From Kushneria konosiri (GTDB lineage Bacteria; Pseudomonadota; Gammaproteobacteria; Pseudomonadales; Halomonadaceae), in the NCBI RefSeq assembly GCF_002155145.1, contig NZ_CP021323.1:2232001-2296000 (forward strand): a stretch of 64,000 bases of DNA, written 5' to 3'. Both the position numbers and the translations under genes were made by a program. This document shows, one piece after another, positions 44,878-53,108 of this stretch. The notes beneath the pieces were generated by a model. The model saw nothing but the letters and a program-made list of their open reading frames with translations. It was not told the origin of the DNA and searched no databases. How positions within the stretch are numbered: the stretch's first letter is position 1; each line of letters opens with the position of its first letter.

Positions 44878-44903
44878 AAAAACCCCGCTCGTCAGAGCGG
44901 GGT
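44878..44903 (-). terminator. terminator between dppA and ldcA (partial attenuator)
   Basis: ACCCCGCTC (44882-44890) pairs perfectly with GAGCGGGGT (44895-44903), loop GTCA; on the minus strand the stem is followed by TTTTTC. It should make most transcripts end after dppA, keeping the binding protein in excess over the membrane components. Confidence 0.85.
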
Positions 44904-44923
44904 CATATCCTACGTCAGAGGGC

Positions 44924-46519
44924 CTATTCCTTGATATCTACCCCATAGAAGATGTGGGAGCCGGTGGGCTGTACCTGATAGCCGGTGACGTTGCTGCGGA
45001 CCGGATCGTAGACGATCGAGTGGGCAATCGGCAGCCAGGGCAGCTGGTCACGGAAGATCTCCTGTGCCTGTACATAGAGTTCTGCACGCTTCTCCTGATC
45101 GGTCTCGGTAGCCGCCTGACGGATGATGTCGTCGTACTCCGGATTACACCACTTGGCGTAGTTGGAGCCATCGCGTGCGGCGTTACACGACAGCAGCGTA
45201 TTGAGGAAGTTGTCCGGATCGCCGTTGTCACCGGTCCAGCCAAACAGGCCGGTCAGGGCCTCGCCCTCAGAGGCGCGACGCAGATACTCGCCCCACTCGT
45301 AGGAGACGATTTCGGCGTCAACGCCCACCTTGCGCCAGTCTGACTGAATGATTTCAGCCATGCGCCGCGCGTTGGGGTTATAGGGACGCTGTACCGGCAT
45401 GGCCCAAAGCTGGGTCTTCAGGTTCTCAACGCCGGCTTCCTTGAGCAGTTTTTTGGCCTGCTCGGGGTCATAGGGGATTTCCTTGACGTTCTCGTCATAG
45501 CCCCAGAGCGTTGGCGGAATCGGGTTTTTAGCCTTTTCGCCGGCGCCCTGATATACCGACTCGATGATGGCATCACGGTCCACGGCCATCGACAGTGCGC
45601 GACGCACCTTCGGATCATCGAAGGGCGGCTTTTCGGTCTGGAAGGAGAGATAGCCCACGTTCAGCCCTTCAGCCGATTCCAGATTGATGTTGGGGTCGTT
45701 GCGCATGGCCTCCAGGTCGGCCGGATTGGGGAAGACCATGACCTGGCATTCGTTGGCCTGAAGCTTCTGGAAGCGCACCGAGGCATCAGGCGTGATGGAA
45801 AAGACCAGCCGGTCGAGCGGTGATTTACCGTCCCAATAGTCCGGGTGTGCCAGGTAACGGATATAGGCATCACGCTGGAAGCCGGCGAACTGGAAGGGCC
45901 CGGTCCCCAGCGGTTGCTGATTCATGCGCTCCGGGTGGCCTTCCTTCATCAGCTTGTCGGCGTATTCGGCAGACAGGATCGAGGCAAAATCCATGGCCAT
46001 ATCGGAGAGAAACGGCGCCGAGGCGCGGCTCAGGTGAAAGCGCACGGTATGCTCATCAACCTTTTCGACACTGTCGATCAGATCCGGCATGCCCATGCCT
46101 TCGAAATATTCATAACCGCTGCCGACCCCGTGCCAGGGATGATCGTCTTCCAGCTGGCGATTGAACGAATAGAGCACGTCATCAGCGTTGAATTCACGTG
46201 AGGGCGTGAAGTAGTCGGTGGTCTGGAACCTGACGCCCGGGCGCAGGTGGAAGGTATAGGTCTTGCCGTCATCGGAGACCTCCCATGATTCGGCCAGCGC
46301 CGGCTTGATTTCGGTTGTGCCTGACTTGAACTCGACCAGTCGGTTGTAAATGGTGCGCGAGGAAGCATCGAAGGTCGTCCCGGCAGTGTAGTGCTGCGGG
46401 TTAAAGCCTTCCGGGCTGGCTTCGGAGCAATATACGAGGGTCTTGGCATGGGCAGTACCGGTGGCTGCCAGCAGCAGGCCACCTGCCAGCATCAGCCGGC
46501 GGGGAGTTGTCTGGGTCAT
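44924..46519 (-). CDS. dppA: periplasmic dipeptide/oligopeptide-binding protein DppA
   Basis: Product of about 531 residues. After a signal peptide (LMLAGGLLLAATGTAHA) come KTLVYCSEASPEGFNPQHYTAGTTFDASSRTIYNRLVEF, TYTFHLRPGVRFQTTDYF, DDVLYSFNRQ and GEALTGLFGWTGDNGDPDNFLNTLLSC, matching SBP family 5 (E. coli DppA is 535 residues). It captures di- or tripeptides, and possibly murein peptides given the neighbouring LD-carboxypeptidase. I chose the ATG at 46519; upstream in-frame residues lack a signal peptide. It is the first gene of the operon, followed by a terminator. Confidence 0.93.
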   Translation of the reverse strand: MTQTTPRRLMLAGGLLLAATGTAHAKTLVYCSEASPEGFNPQHYTAGTTFDASSRTIYNRLVEFKSGTTEIKPALAESWEVSDDGKTYTFHLRPGVRFQTTDYFTPSREFNADDVLYSFNRQLEDDHPWHGVGSGYEYFEGMGMPDLIDSVEKVDEHTVRFHLSRASAPFLSDMAMDFASILSAEYADKLMKEGHPERMNQQPLGTGPFQFAGFQRDAYIRYLAHPDYWDGKSPLDRLVFSITPDASVRFQKLQANECQVMVFPNPADLEAMRNDPNINLESAEGLNVGYLSFQTEKPPFDDPKVRRALSMAVDRDAIIESVYQGAGEKAKNPIPPTLWGYDENVKEIPYDPEQAKKLLKEAGVENLKTQLWAMPVQRPYNPNARRMAEIIQSDWRKVGVDAEIVSYEWGEYLRRASEGEALTGLFGWTGDNGDPDNFLNTLLSCNAARDGSNYAKWCNPEYDDIIRQAATETDQEKRAELYVQAQEIFRDQLPWLPIAHSIVYDPVRSNVTGYQVQPTGSHIFYGVDIKE

Positions 46520-46636
46520 GAGCACGTCTTTTGTATATTGTTGGTGTGACCGGCCGGGTAGGCCGGCTGTCGCCACGCGACCGACGATGGATCGGCCTCG
46601 TGGATGTAACGTCATGACACAACGTCACGCACTGAA

Positions 46637-46664
46637 ACTATGTCGGGGTCGGGCAGGCTGTCAA
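46637..46664 (-). promoter_or_regulatory. candidate sigma-70 promoter of dppA
   Basis: On the minus strand a consensus -35 TTGACA (46659-46664) is followed after 16 bases by CATAGT (46637-46642), about 120 bases before the dppA start codon. The -10 box matches at four of six positions. Confidence 0.55.
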
Positions 46665-47069
46665 TTGCAGTAAAGACTTATGTGGGGCGATCCGGGTCAG
46701 AAATATCAATGTTTTTTCAGAAAACATGGTCTGTCGAGGCATCTTGAAAAGCAGGCGGGTGCAGGGGCCGCTATGCACAGCCCCTGGATACAAGCCCATC
46801 GTATAGCAACGGGCGGAGTTCAAAGGATAAATCGAGAGGGATTTGTCACGGTTTAAAAAAATCAAGAATGAAATGCTTGCTTAAGCTATCGCCATTTTAA
46901 ACGTTGTACCCTGTCTGAACTGTTTCTGAAGATGCATCAGCTCTGCAGTTGAAAAACATAAAAAGGTGCGTCGATGTCACAGGGGTGAGTCTGGAAATAC
47001 TGTCTGTTTAATAAATGAAAGGCATTTTGCCAGCTGTTTTGACACGAGGTTGTGATGGGGTGCGACATT

Positions 47070-47112
47070 GGCCTGTCGTATGTCGGGCAAATGTCAGCCC
47101 GAAAAACAGGCC
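47070..47112 (+). other. possible structured RNA element upstream of cytochrome b561
   Basis: GGCCTGT (47070-47076) can pair with ACAGGCC (47106-47112) and, inside it, CGGGC (47084-47088) with GCCCG (47097-47101). This is a two-stem fold about 130 bases before the start codon. It could equally be chance pairing; no known family is recognised. Confidence 0.3.
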
Positions 47113-47238
47113 TTGTACGTGAATGGGGTCATTCATCCATTTGGCAGCTTTAATCGCCGTTTCAAAGGCGTCCTGATGAAGGGCACTTGAGTCCTTTACG
47201 GGGCCGGCCGAGCGAAGGTTTATCTAAATGGAGTTGAT

Positions 47239-47844
47239 ATGACTACCGACCATGCCGCTATTCGACACTCTCTCGCCACACGACTGGTTCATGCCGGGCT
47301 TGCCATTGCCGTCATCATTCAGCTCTCGACCAGCCTTGTCATGCATGCCGGTCGGGCGGGAGATCCTTTTTTCAAGGTACACAGCTTCAGCGGTCTCACG
47401 GCCATGGTTTTTGTGACGTTATTCTGGATCGTCGCTGTAGTACGTACCAGTGGTACGGACCCGGGCATGCTTCTGCCATGGTTCAGCCAGGCCCGACGTC
47501 GGGCGCTTTTACAGGACATAAAAACGACGTTGAGCGCTTTGGGTAAAGGACGCCTTCCGCCCTTCAAGGAAGCCTCTCCGCTTGCCGCCATGGTTCATGG
47601 GCTGGGGTTGTTACTCATGACGGCCATGGCATCCAGCGGCACTCTCTATTTTTTCCTTTCCGACACACGGCTCGGATTTGTTGAATGGGTAATCGAAGCT
47701 CACAAGCTTCTGGCCAGCCTTGTCTGGGTCTACCTGATTGCACATTCATTCATGGCTCTGCTTCATCATTTTGTCGAAGAAATAAGCCTGAGCAGAATGT
47801 GGTCGGTTACATCAAATCGCAGGACTCCTCCGGGCCGTAAATAA
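47239..47844 (+). CDS. cytochrome b561 family membrane protein
   Basis: The 201-residue protein has four membrane helices with likely haem-ligand histidines in ATRLVHAGLAIAVIIQ, FKVHSFSGLTAM, VHGLGLLLMTAM and EAHKLLASLVWVYLIAHSFMALLHH. Prokaryotic b561-like proteins transfer electrons between quinol and partners such as superoxide. Substrate uncertain. GGAG is six bases before the ATG at 47239. It has no adjacent redox gene. Confidence 0.8.
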   Translation: MTTDHAAIRHSLATRLVHAGLAIAVIIQLSTSLVMHAGRAGDPFFKVHSFSGLTAMVFVTLFWIVAVVRTSGTDPGMLLPWFSQARRRALLQDIKTTLSALGKGRLPPFKEASPLAAMVHGLGLLLMTAMASSGTLYFFLSDTRLGFVEWVIEAHKLLASLVWVYLIAHSFMALLHHFVEEISLSRMWSVTSNRRTPPGRK

Positions 47845-48149
47845 TTGATCAGATCATCATCGCTGTTTCGGTGTTCAAGCGGGAATGGCTCGAGTAAAGA
47901 TGATTCAATACGTGATCAATGGTCCTGGATTAAAGTGTAATCTGACCATGTTATTGCTCTTGAATCCGGGCATTTCTGGAATGATCGGCGTGCCAGAGTG
48001 AGGTGAATCATTTTTTGATGGCCTGTACGGCCGGCACTCCATGATGCCGGCGCTCTGGGCGCCGACGGGTGATCAGGGGTGGTTGGCGATTGTCGCGCCG
48101 GACGCAGCATGCACCGAAAGGACTCTGCATGCTGCCTGGAAAGGGCATG
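47845..48149. other. 305-base gap between cytochrome b561 and the GFA protein gene
   Basis: No ORF of note. It contains a 7-bp dyad at 48030-48051 (GCCGGCA with TGCCGGC) and a stronger 10-bp arm hairpin at 48104-48135, listed separately; nothing else was recognised. Confidence 0.5.
48104..48135. repeat. hairpin with 10-bp arms near the GFA gene 3' end
   Basis: GCAGCATGCA (48104-48113) and TGCATGCTGC (48126-48135) are perfect reverse complements; the 12-base loop contains CCGAAAGG, which could form a GNRA-capped mini-stem. It lies just past the stop codon of the GFA gene, so it may serve as a terminator without a T-run. Confidence 0.6.
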
Positions 48150-48572
48150 TCACATTCCCATCAGTTCTCCGCCGTCGGATTTAGGCAAATCATCGGCGAC
48201 ATCCAGCACGCGGTCACGATAAAAAAGATGCAGGGTCGGGGCGAGCTCGGCCGGGAGTTCACCGCCATTGGCCTTTCGAAACAGCGAATGCGGAATGACC
48301 GGCATACCTGGTTTGTGACGCCCATAGACCGTGACGCCACACGTCTTGCAGACAAAGCGACGCATATCGCGATCACTCATCTTGTAATCAATAATGTGCT
48401 CCGCTTCTGGCAGCTCGACCTTGTCATCGCGCCAGGCAGTGCCTGCCAGCATGACGGTGCCATAAAGGGCACGGCAGCTACCACAGTGGCAGTAGAGTGA
48501 CACCTCGGGTTCGCCATGCGCTGTCAGTGTTGCATTTCCGCAGTCGCAGCTGAGGCGATAGGTAGTGCTCAT
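48150..48572 (-). CDS. GFA family (glutathione-dependent formaldehyde-activating-like) zinc protein
   Basis: The 140-residue protein has the GFA/CENP-V zinc cysteines: CDCG near residue 9, YCHCGSCRALYGT around 28-38, and FVCKTCGVTVYGRH around residue 75. The fold binds two zinc ions. Members range from glutathione-linked formaldehyde handling to unknown; no frmA-type gene is adjacent. Probably a single-gene unit. Confidence 0.85.
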   Translation of the reverse strand: MSTTYRLSCDCGNATLTAHGEPEVSLYCHCGSCRALYGTVMLAGTAWRDDKVELPEAEHIIDYKMSDRDMRRFVCKTCGVTVYGRHKPGMPVIPHSLFRKANGGELPAELAPTLHLFYRDRVLDVADDLPKSDGGELMGM

Positions 48573-48791
48573 CGGGCATTCTCCAGGCGGTGAAGGATGG
48601 TGTCAGTCAAGCACACGATTTCCCGGCTCGCCTGGAAATTGTTCGATAGTCTCGTTCGATTAAATGCAAGCTACAGACGTGAGTGTTCAATGCAGGGAGT
48701 GTGAGGCATCAAAAGGATTCAGTTCGTAGAGGAGGCGAAATCCGAGAGGTATATAAAAACGGGAGGAGAGTACTGATTTTGCTGAAATGAT

Positions 48792-48878
48792 TGGTGCCCG
48801 GAGCCGGGATCGAACCGGCACGACCTTGCGGTCGAGGGATTTTAAGTCCCTTGCGTCTACCTGTTCCGCCATCCGGGC
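48792..48878 (-). tRNA. tRNA-Leu (anticodon TAA)
   Basis: The minus-strand sequence starts GCCCGGATGGCGGAAC and ends with encoded CCA. The anticodon loop CTTAAAA gives TAA, the long variable arm is present (type II tRNA), and the T-loop is GGTTCGATCCC. It is the last of a Gly-Cys-Leu cluster downstream of pgsA. Confidence 0.97.
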
Positions 48879-48942
48879 GAGGAGTCGACGGCTAATCTGC
48901 TTGAGGCCATCTGAAGTGGCCAGGAGTCAGGCAGAAGGGAGA

Positions 48943-49016
48943 TGGAGGCTGGAGTCGGAATCGAACCGGCGTACACGGAGTTGCAGTCCGCTGCATAACC
49001 ACTCTGCCATCCAGCC
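48943..49016 (-). tRNA. tRNA-Cys (anticodon GCA)
   Basis: The minus-strand sequence begins GGCTGGATGGCAGAGTGGTT and ends with the CCA end. The anticodon loop CTGCAAC gives GCA, and the T-arm is GGTTCGATTCC. It lies between the Gly and Leu genes. Confidence 0.97.
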
Positions 49017-49080
49017 TCAAAAACGGTGCGGAAAACGAGATGGCGTTACTCATTGACCTGTCCGTTGATCCCGTAAGGGA

Positions 49081-49155
49081 TGGAGCGGGAAAGGAGATTC
49101 GAACTCCCGACCCTCGCCTTGGCAAGGCGATGCTCTACCACTGAGCTATTCCCGC
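49081..49155 (-). tRNA. tRNA-Gly (anticodon GCC)
   Basis: The minus-strand sequence begins GCGGGAATAGCTCAGTGGTA and ends TCCA. Anticodon stem CGCCT-TGCCAAG gives GCC; the T-arm is GTTCGAATCTC. It is the first of the three-tRNA run, 84 bases after the pgsA stop and probably co-transcribed with it. Confidence 0.97.
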
Positions 49156-49238
49156 TCAACGGGTGCGAAATATACCGATGTGACAGGGAGGTGTCAAATA
49201 AAAGCCGGTAAAAATCGCACCTGAGTCACACGTTACGC

Positions 49239-49787
49239 TCACATCGAGCGTGTCAGTTCCGGCCAGGCGGCACGCAGATACTTGTACATCGACCAGAGCG
49301 TCAGAATGGCGGCCAGATAAAGCAGCAAAAAGCCGATCTGCGCCAGCAGAGTGCCGGGTGCAAAGCCCAGCAGCAAAATGATCGACACCATCTGAAAGGC
49401 GGTCTTGTATTTGCCGATGCTTGAGACCGAGACGCTGGCACGCTTGCCGAGCTCTGCCATCCATTCACGCAGGGCTGAAATCACGATCTCGCGGCCGATG
49501 ATCACCAGTGCCGGCAGCGTCAGAATCACATCGCTATAGAACTCGATAAGCACGCCCAGCGCCACGGCAACCATCAGCTTGTCGGCCACCGGGTCAAGAA
49601 AGGCACCAAAGGGCGTGCTCTGGTTCCAGCGTCGTGCCAGATAGCCGTCAAACCAGTCGGTGACGGAGGCAATGGTGAAAATCAGGGCCGCCAGAAGATT
49701 ACTCCAGCCGGTCGGAAGATAGAACACGATGACCAGAAGCGGTATGAGTACGATTCTTGTCAGCGTCAAGATATTGGGGATGCTCAT
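49239..49787 (-). CDS. pgsA: CDP-diacylglycerol-glycerol-3-phosphate 3-phosphatidyltransferase
   Basis: The 182-residue membrane enzyme has the CDP-alcohol phosphotransferase motif [30 protein letters not shown] (DG-x2-AR-x8-G-x3-D-x3-D). It makes phosphatidylglycerophosphate. The ATG at 49787 ([16 protein letters not shown]) is the start. It sits between uvrC and the tRNA genes, the same order as in E. coli. Confidence 0.95.
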   Translation of the reverse strand: MSIPNILTLTRIVLIPLLVIVFYLPTGWSNLLAALIFTIASVTDWFDGYLARRWNQSTPFGAFLDPVADKLMVAVALGVLIEFYSDVILTLPALVIIGREIVISALREWMAELGKRASVSVSSIGKYKTAFQMVSIILLLGFAPGTLLAQIGFLLLYLAAILTLWSMYKYLRAAWPELTRSM

Positions 49788-49858
49788 GGCACTATCGGTC
49801 CTGACCGGGGGTGAAACATACCTGCAAGAGTGGTGGATTCTAACGCCTGACGGCGTCA

Positions 49859-51694
49859 TCAGCCATGCAGTGCCTGATGAATCTGTGTAGCAAGTTGTGC
49901 ATTGATGCCCGGCACTCGGGCAAGATCATCCCGGGAAGCATTGCGAATGCCCTGCAGACCACCAAAATGACGCAGCAGTTCCCGGCGTCTTTTGGGTCCG
50001 ATACCAGGAATCTCCTGAAGGGTAGACGAACGACGGGCCTTGTCACGTTGTTGGCGGTGTCCGGTGATTGCGAAGCGGTGCGCTTCATCGCGGATATGCT
50101 GAATCAGATGCAGCGCGCCGGAGGCGCTGTCCAGCGACAGGCTACGCTCGACAGTGTCGATAAACAGCGTCTCAAGTCCCGGCTTTCGAGTAGTGCCCTT
50201 GGCGACGCCCAGCAGCACGATATCAAAAACGCCCTGTTCCTCGAATACCTCTCGCGCCATGTTTAGCTGACCCTTGCCGCCATCAACGATCAGAATGTCG
50301 GGGCGGGCCACGTCACCGCTCTGGATGCGCTTGTAACGTCGCGTCAGGGCCTGACGCATGGCGGCGTAGTCATCGCCGGCCGCCACACCGTCGATGTTGA
50401 AGCGGCGGTAGTCCGACTTGATGGGGCCGCTCTGATCAAATACCACACAGGAGGCAACCGTGGCTTCTCCGCTGCTGTGACTGATGTCAAAGCACTCCAG
50501 CCGATGAGGCGTCTCTTCCAGATCCAGTGCCTCGGCCAGTGCCTTGAAGCGTGCGTTGAGCTGCTGGCGGCTGGCCAGCTTCGTGGCCAGATGCTGATCG
50601 GCATTGGTCTGTGCCAGCTCCAGCCACTGGGCGCGATGGCCGCGCACCTGATGGGCAATGCGTATGCGGCGCTCGGCATGTTCTGACAGGGCGTCCTGCA
50701 GAATCTCCTGATCTTCGAGAGCATGTGAAGTCAGTACCTCGGCAGGCATCTCATTGCTCTGGCCCAGATAGTACTGGCTGACAAAGCTGCCCAGAAGTGC
50801 CTCAAGGCTCAGGTCGAGACCGTTGTCGGGCATGTGATGACGTGAACCAAGCACGCGTCCCTGACGGATGATCAACACACTGACACACAGCCCGCCCGGG
50901 CGCTCGGCGAGTGCAAAAACATCGGCATCGCCACCGGCAGTGTCCACCGATTGCTGGCTCTGGAGGCGGCGCAGTTGCTGAACCTGGTCACGCAGGAAGG
51001 CCGCCTGCTCGAACTGAAGCTCCTTTGCGGCTGCTTCCATGTCGGCATAAAGCTTTTGAGTGACCTGATCGCTCTTGCCTTCCATGCACATCAACGCGTG
51101 GTCGAGGTCGCGCTGATAATCTTCCTGGCTGATATAGCCCACGCATGGCGCTGTACAGCGATCGATCTGATACTGCAGGCAGGGTCGGCTTCGATGCGCG
51201 AAGACCGAATCTTCACAGTTGCGAATGCGAAAGATCTTTTGCATCAGCGACAGGCTCTCGCGCACGGCGCCCGAGCTGGTGAACGGGCCAAAATAACGGC
51301 CGTCACCGCGTTTTTGACGTACGCGGCGAAGCTCCAGTGCAGGGTAGGGATGGCGGTCACTGGCAAAGATGTAGGGGTAGGACTTGTCGTCACGCAGCAG
51401 GATGTTATAAGGCGGGCGCTGCTGTTTGATCAGCGTCTGCTCAAGCAAAAGCGCCTCGGTTTCGCTGCGGGTCACGGTCACCTGAATGTCCCGAATGCGG
51501 CTGACCAGCGCCTGGGTCTTGGCGTTGAGTCCGGTATTGCGGAAGTAGCTCGAAAGGCGCGCCTTGAGACGTTTGGCCTTGCCGACGTAGAGAACATTCT
51601 CGTGTTCATCGAGCATGCGATAGACGCCCGGTGACTCGGTGACCGTTTTGAGAAACTGGCGTGGATCGAACGCCGTGATCACCTCATCGTTCAT
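49859..51694 (-). CDS. uvrC: excinuclease ABC subunit UvrC
   Basis: The 611-residue nuclease subunit has an N-terminal GIY-YIG domain ([30 protein letters not shown]), a UVR motif ([29 protein letters not shown]), an RNase-H-like C-terminal half ([22 protein letters not shown]) and two HhH motifs ([18 protein letters not shown] and [19 protein letters not shown]). UvrC makes both incisions in nucleotide-excision repair. It precedes pgsA by 71 bases on the same strand. Confidence 0.97.
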   Translation of the reverse strand: MNDEVITAFDPRQFLKTVTESPGVYRMLDEHENVLYVGKAKRLKARLSSYFRNTGLNAKTQALVSRIRDIQVTVTRSETEALLLEQTLIKQQRPPYNILLRDDKSYPYIFASDRHPYPALELRRVRQKRGDGRYFGPFTSSGAVRESLSLMQKIFRIRNCEDSVFAHRSRPCLQYQIDRCTAPCVGYISQEDYQRDLDHALMCMEGKSDQVTQKLYADMEAAAKELQFEQAAFLRDQVQQLRRLQSQQSVDTAGGDADVFALAERPGGLCVSVLIIRQGRVLGSRHHMPDNGLDLSLEALLGSFVSQYYLGQSNEMPAEVLTSHALEDQEILQDALSEHAERRIRIAHQVRGHRAQWLELAQTNADQHLATKLASRQQLNARFKALAEALDLEETPHRLECFDISHSSGEATVASCVVFDQSGPIKSDYRRFNIDGVAAGDDYAAMRQALTRRYKRIQSGDVARPDILIVDGGKGQLNMAREVFEEQGVFDIVLLGVAKGTTRKPGLETLFIDTVERSLSLDSASGALHLIQHIRDEAHRFAITGHRQQRDKARRSSTLQEIPGIGPKRRRELLRHFGGLQGIRNASRDDLARVPGINAQLATQIHQALHG

Positions 51695-51854
51695 GATGGT
51701 CTCCGCAAGTCATAATGCCCTTATTTTAACAGATATCCCCGAAAAGACCGTGGTATCCCTGTCAGCGGCTGTTCCAGCGAGGTGATTTGACGTGGTTTGT
51801 GAGGGCTGATGGAAGAGCGTACGTCTTGTTGCGATCTCTCATCGTGGAAAAGTG

Positions 51855-51883
51855 TTGACGCAGACATTCCAGTGTCGTAAATT
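51855..51883 (+). promoter_or_regulatory. tRNA-Ala promoter
   Basis: TTGACG (51855-51860) and TAAATT (51878-51883) are spaced 17 bases apart and end 12 bases before the tRNA-Ala 5' end, as expected for a stable-RNA promoter. Confidence 0.7.
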
Positions 51884-51895
51884 ACGCACCGGTTC

Positions 51896-51971
51896 GGGGC
51901 CTTAGCTCAGCTGGGAGAGCGCAACACTGGCAGTGTTGAGGTCAGCGGTTCGATCCCGCTAGGCTCCACCA
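51896..51971 (+). tRNA. tRNA-Ala (anticodon GGC)
   Basis: The sequence begins GGGGCCTTAGCTCAGCTGGG and ends with CCA. The anticodon loop CTGGCAG between paired CAACA and TGTTG arms gives GGC; the T-arm is GGTTCGATCCC. Its own promoter and a terminator at 51986-52016 make it a single-gene unit. No second copy of its 3' end was found nearby, so it is not an obvious integration scar. Confidence 0.97.
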
Positions 51972-51985
51972 AAAACATCATCGAA

Positions 51986-52016
51986 AAAGCCGCTTCAGTA
52001 CTTCTGAAGCGGCTTT
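51986..52016 (+). terminator. terminator of tRNA-Ala
   Basis: AAAGCCGCTTCAG (51986-51998) pairs exactly with CTGAAGCGGCTTT (52004-52016), loop TACTT, followed by a T-run. Confidence 0.92.
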
Positions 52017-52182
52017 TTTGTGTCTGTTTTTATCCTGCGAATCATGATGGTTGATGGCCTGCTTAGACCGTCCCGAGTCCGCATGGGCTGTCTGTTGGAT
52101 GACCAAATGGAGTCAACGCAGCAGGATTGACGCAGCAGGCGGTCGGTCGGATAGAGAGCATGTTGCCTGCGTACAGACGATC

Positions 52183-52212
52183 AAAGGCACCACCCGTGAA
52201 GGTGATGCCTTT
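52183..52212 (-). terminator. weak terminator of the small-gene operon
   Basis: AAAGGCACCACC (52183-52194) pairs with GGTGATGCCTTT (52201-52212) with one G-U. On the minus strand it is followed only by TTTGATC, so termination may be weak. It sits just after the YjfB-like gene stop. Confidence 0.55.
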
Positions 52213-52239
52213 GCATTAGGGTGCCTACGCCCATTGCAG

Positions 52240-52443
52240 TCAGGCAGTAGTGTTAATGCGCGTGCCTACCAGACCTTCCGTAGCAAGCTTTGGCATCGTA
52301 TCGACGGACGACATGAGCTGTGCCATCTGATCGGCCTGGCCATCCAGTGATTTTTTCAAAACGCTGGTCTGTATCTCGCTGGTGAGCTGATGCTGCTGCA
52401 GCGCCATTGAAGCATTTACCATGCCATTTACGCTCACATCCAT
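52240..52443 (-). CDS. YjfB-like small protein (putative motility protein family)
   Basis: The 67-residue protein MDVSVNGMVNASMALQQHQL...QTSVLKKSLDGQADQMAQLMSSV has the YjfB pattern (MDV..., VQTAVLKKAMD-like SEIQTSVLKKSLDGQ). YjfB proteins are small, of unclear role, once named for motility. AGGAGAAGG precedes the ATG at 52443. It is the last of three minus-strand small genes and is followed by a hairpin. Confidence 0.75.
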   Translation of the reverse strand: MDVSVNGMVNASMALQQHQLTSEIQTSVLKKSLDGQADQMAQLMSSVDTMPKLATEGLVGTRINTTA

Positions 52444-52496
52444 AAGCCTTCTCCTGCGTCGAGTGGATTACCGCTGCTCAAGCAGCGGATGGCGCC

Positions 52497-52727
52497 TCAG
52501 CCAACGATGGCTTCGGCAGCCTCGGGGGAGAGTGTCTCGATAATCACGCACTCTGCCGCCTCGGGCACAAGACCGGTAATTCTGACCCGGTAGTAATAGT
52601 GGACATCGTTGCCGCTGCCCCTGTTTTCTGCCACGACACTCGACATCATGTGGCACTCATCGCCGGGATGAAGATCCGGCGGCATTAATTCGATGGGAAT
52701 CCATGCTTTTGTTCCGGTCGCCAGCAT
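52497..52727 (-). CDS. hypothetical small protein in the SOS-linked operon
   Basis: The 76-residue product (MLATGTKAWIPIELMPPDLHP...) matches nothing I know: mixed beta-like segments (DVHYYYRVRITGL, CVIIETLSPEAAEAIVG) and no membrane helix. The ATG at 52727 has AGGAG six bases upstream, which is strong for a real gene. It lies between YjfB and the 67-residue gene, all on the minus strand, with a 53-base gap to YjfB. Confidence 0.65.
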   Translation of the reverse strand: MLATGTKAWIPIELMPPDLHPGDECHMMSSVVAENRGSGNDVHYYYRVRITGLVPEAAECVIIETLSPEAAEAIVG

Positions 52728-52840
52728 AGATCGCTCCTGCTCGTGGCCTTGTCAGGCAGCACCGGCTGCCCGTATGGCTCTCTTATCGGCACCGTTTGCC
52801 ACCGCTTTAGTTCGGCGTGAGAACTGGCATCAGACACGGA

Positions 52841-53044
52841 TCATCTCGTGGTGGTGGTGTCCTCAGGCGACTCGACAGCAAGTATCTCGCACAGGGCTTC
52901 CGTAGGACCGACCTCTCTTACCAGCAGTGCACAGCTCACCTGTACGCCCGTCTCGCGCACAAGGCGCCAATGAAACAGTGTGCCAATGTCGGCATTGTCG
53001 GGCAGTTCTTCGAGTGCCACGACCAGTTCATCGCCTGTCGTCAT
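52841..53044 (-). CDS. hypothetical small acidic protein, first gene after the SOS box
   Basis: The 67-residue product (MTTGDELVVALEELPDNADIG...) is acidic with the pattern LVVALEELPDNADIGTLFHWRLVRETGVQVSC and no known domain. Two tandem ATGs exist (53047, 53044); the second has better spacing to GGAAGGA. It begins 39 bases downstream of the LexA-like box. A role in the SOS-linked module is inferred from position only. Confidence 0.6.
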   Translation of the reverse strand: MTTGDELVVALEELPDNADIGTLFHWRLVRETGVQVSCALLVREVGPTEALCEILAVESPEDTTTTR

Positions 53045-53082
53045 CATGTCCTTCCGTTGTAAAAAAAGATTCGGGCAAAAAT

Positions 53083-53104
53083 AAACTGTACGCATATACA
53101 GTTT
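53083..53104. promoter_or_regulatory. LexA/SOS box
   Basis: AAACTGTA (53083-53090) and TACAGTTT (53097-53104) form a perfect dyad containing CTGT-N8-ACAG (53086-53101), the exact gammaproteobacterial LexA core. It lies in the AT-rich gap between the spanin genes and the small minus-strand genes, so it could govern either side. Confidence 0.8.
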
Positions 53105-53108
53105 TGAC

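Larger units (their letters stand above)
46520..47238. other. 719-base gap between divergent dppA and cytochrome b561 genes
   Basis: The region is AT-richer than its surroundings, has no convincing ORF, and holds the dppA promoter candidate and a possible structured element at 47070-47112 (GGCCTGT with ACAGGCC, and CGGGC with GCCCG inside). I see no repeats or RNA gene that I can name. Confidence 0.5.

Noticed and set aside
46638-46865. 75-codon minus-strand ORF in the gap upstream of dppA
   Set aside because: No ribosome site, no similarity, and it overlaps the likely dppA promoter.
52051-52350. 99-codon plus-strand ORF covering the YjfB-like gene
   Set aside because: It has no ribosome site and overlaps a better-supported small gene on the other strand.
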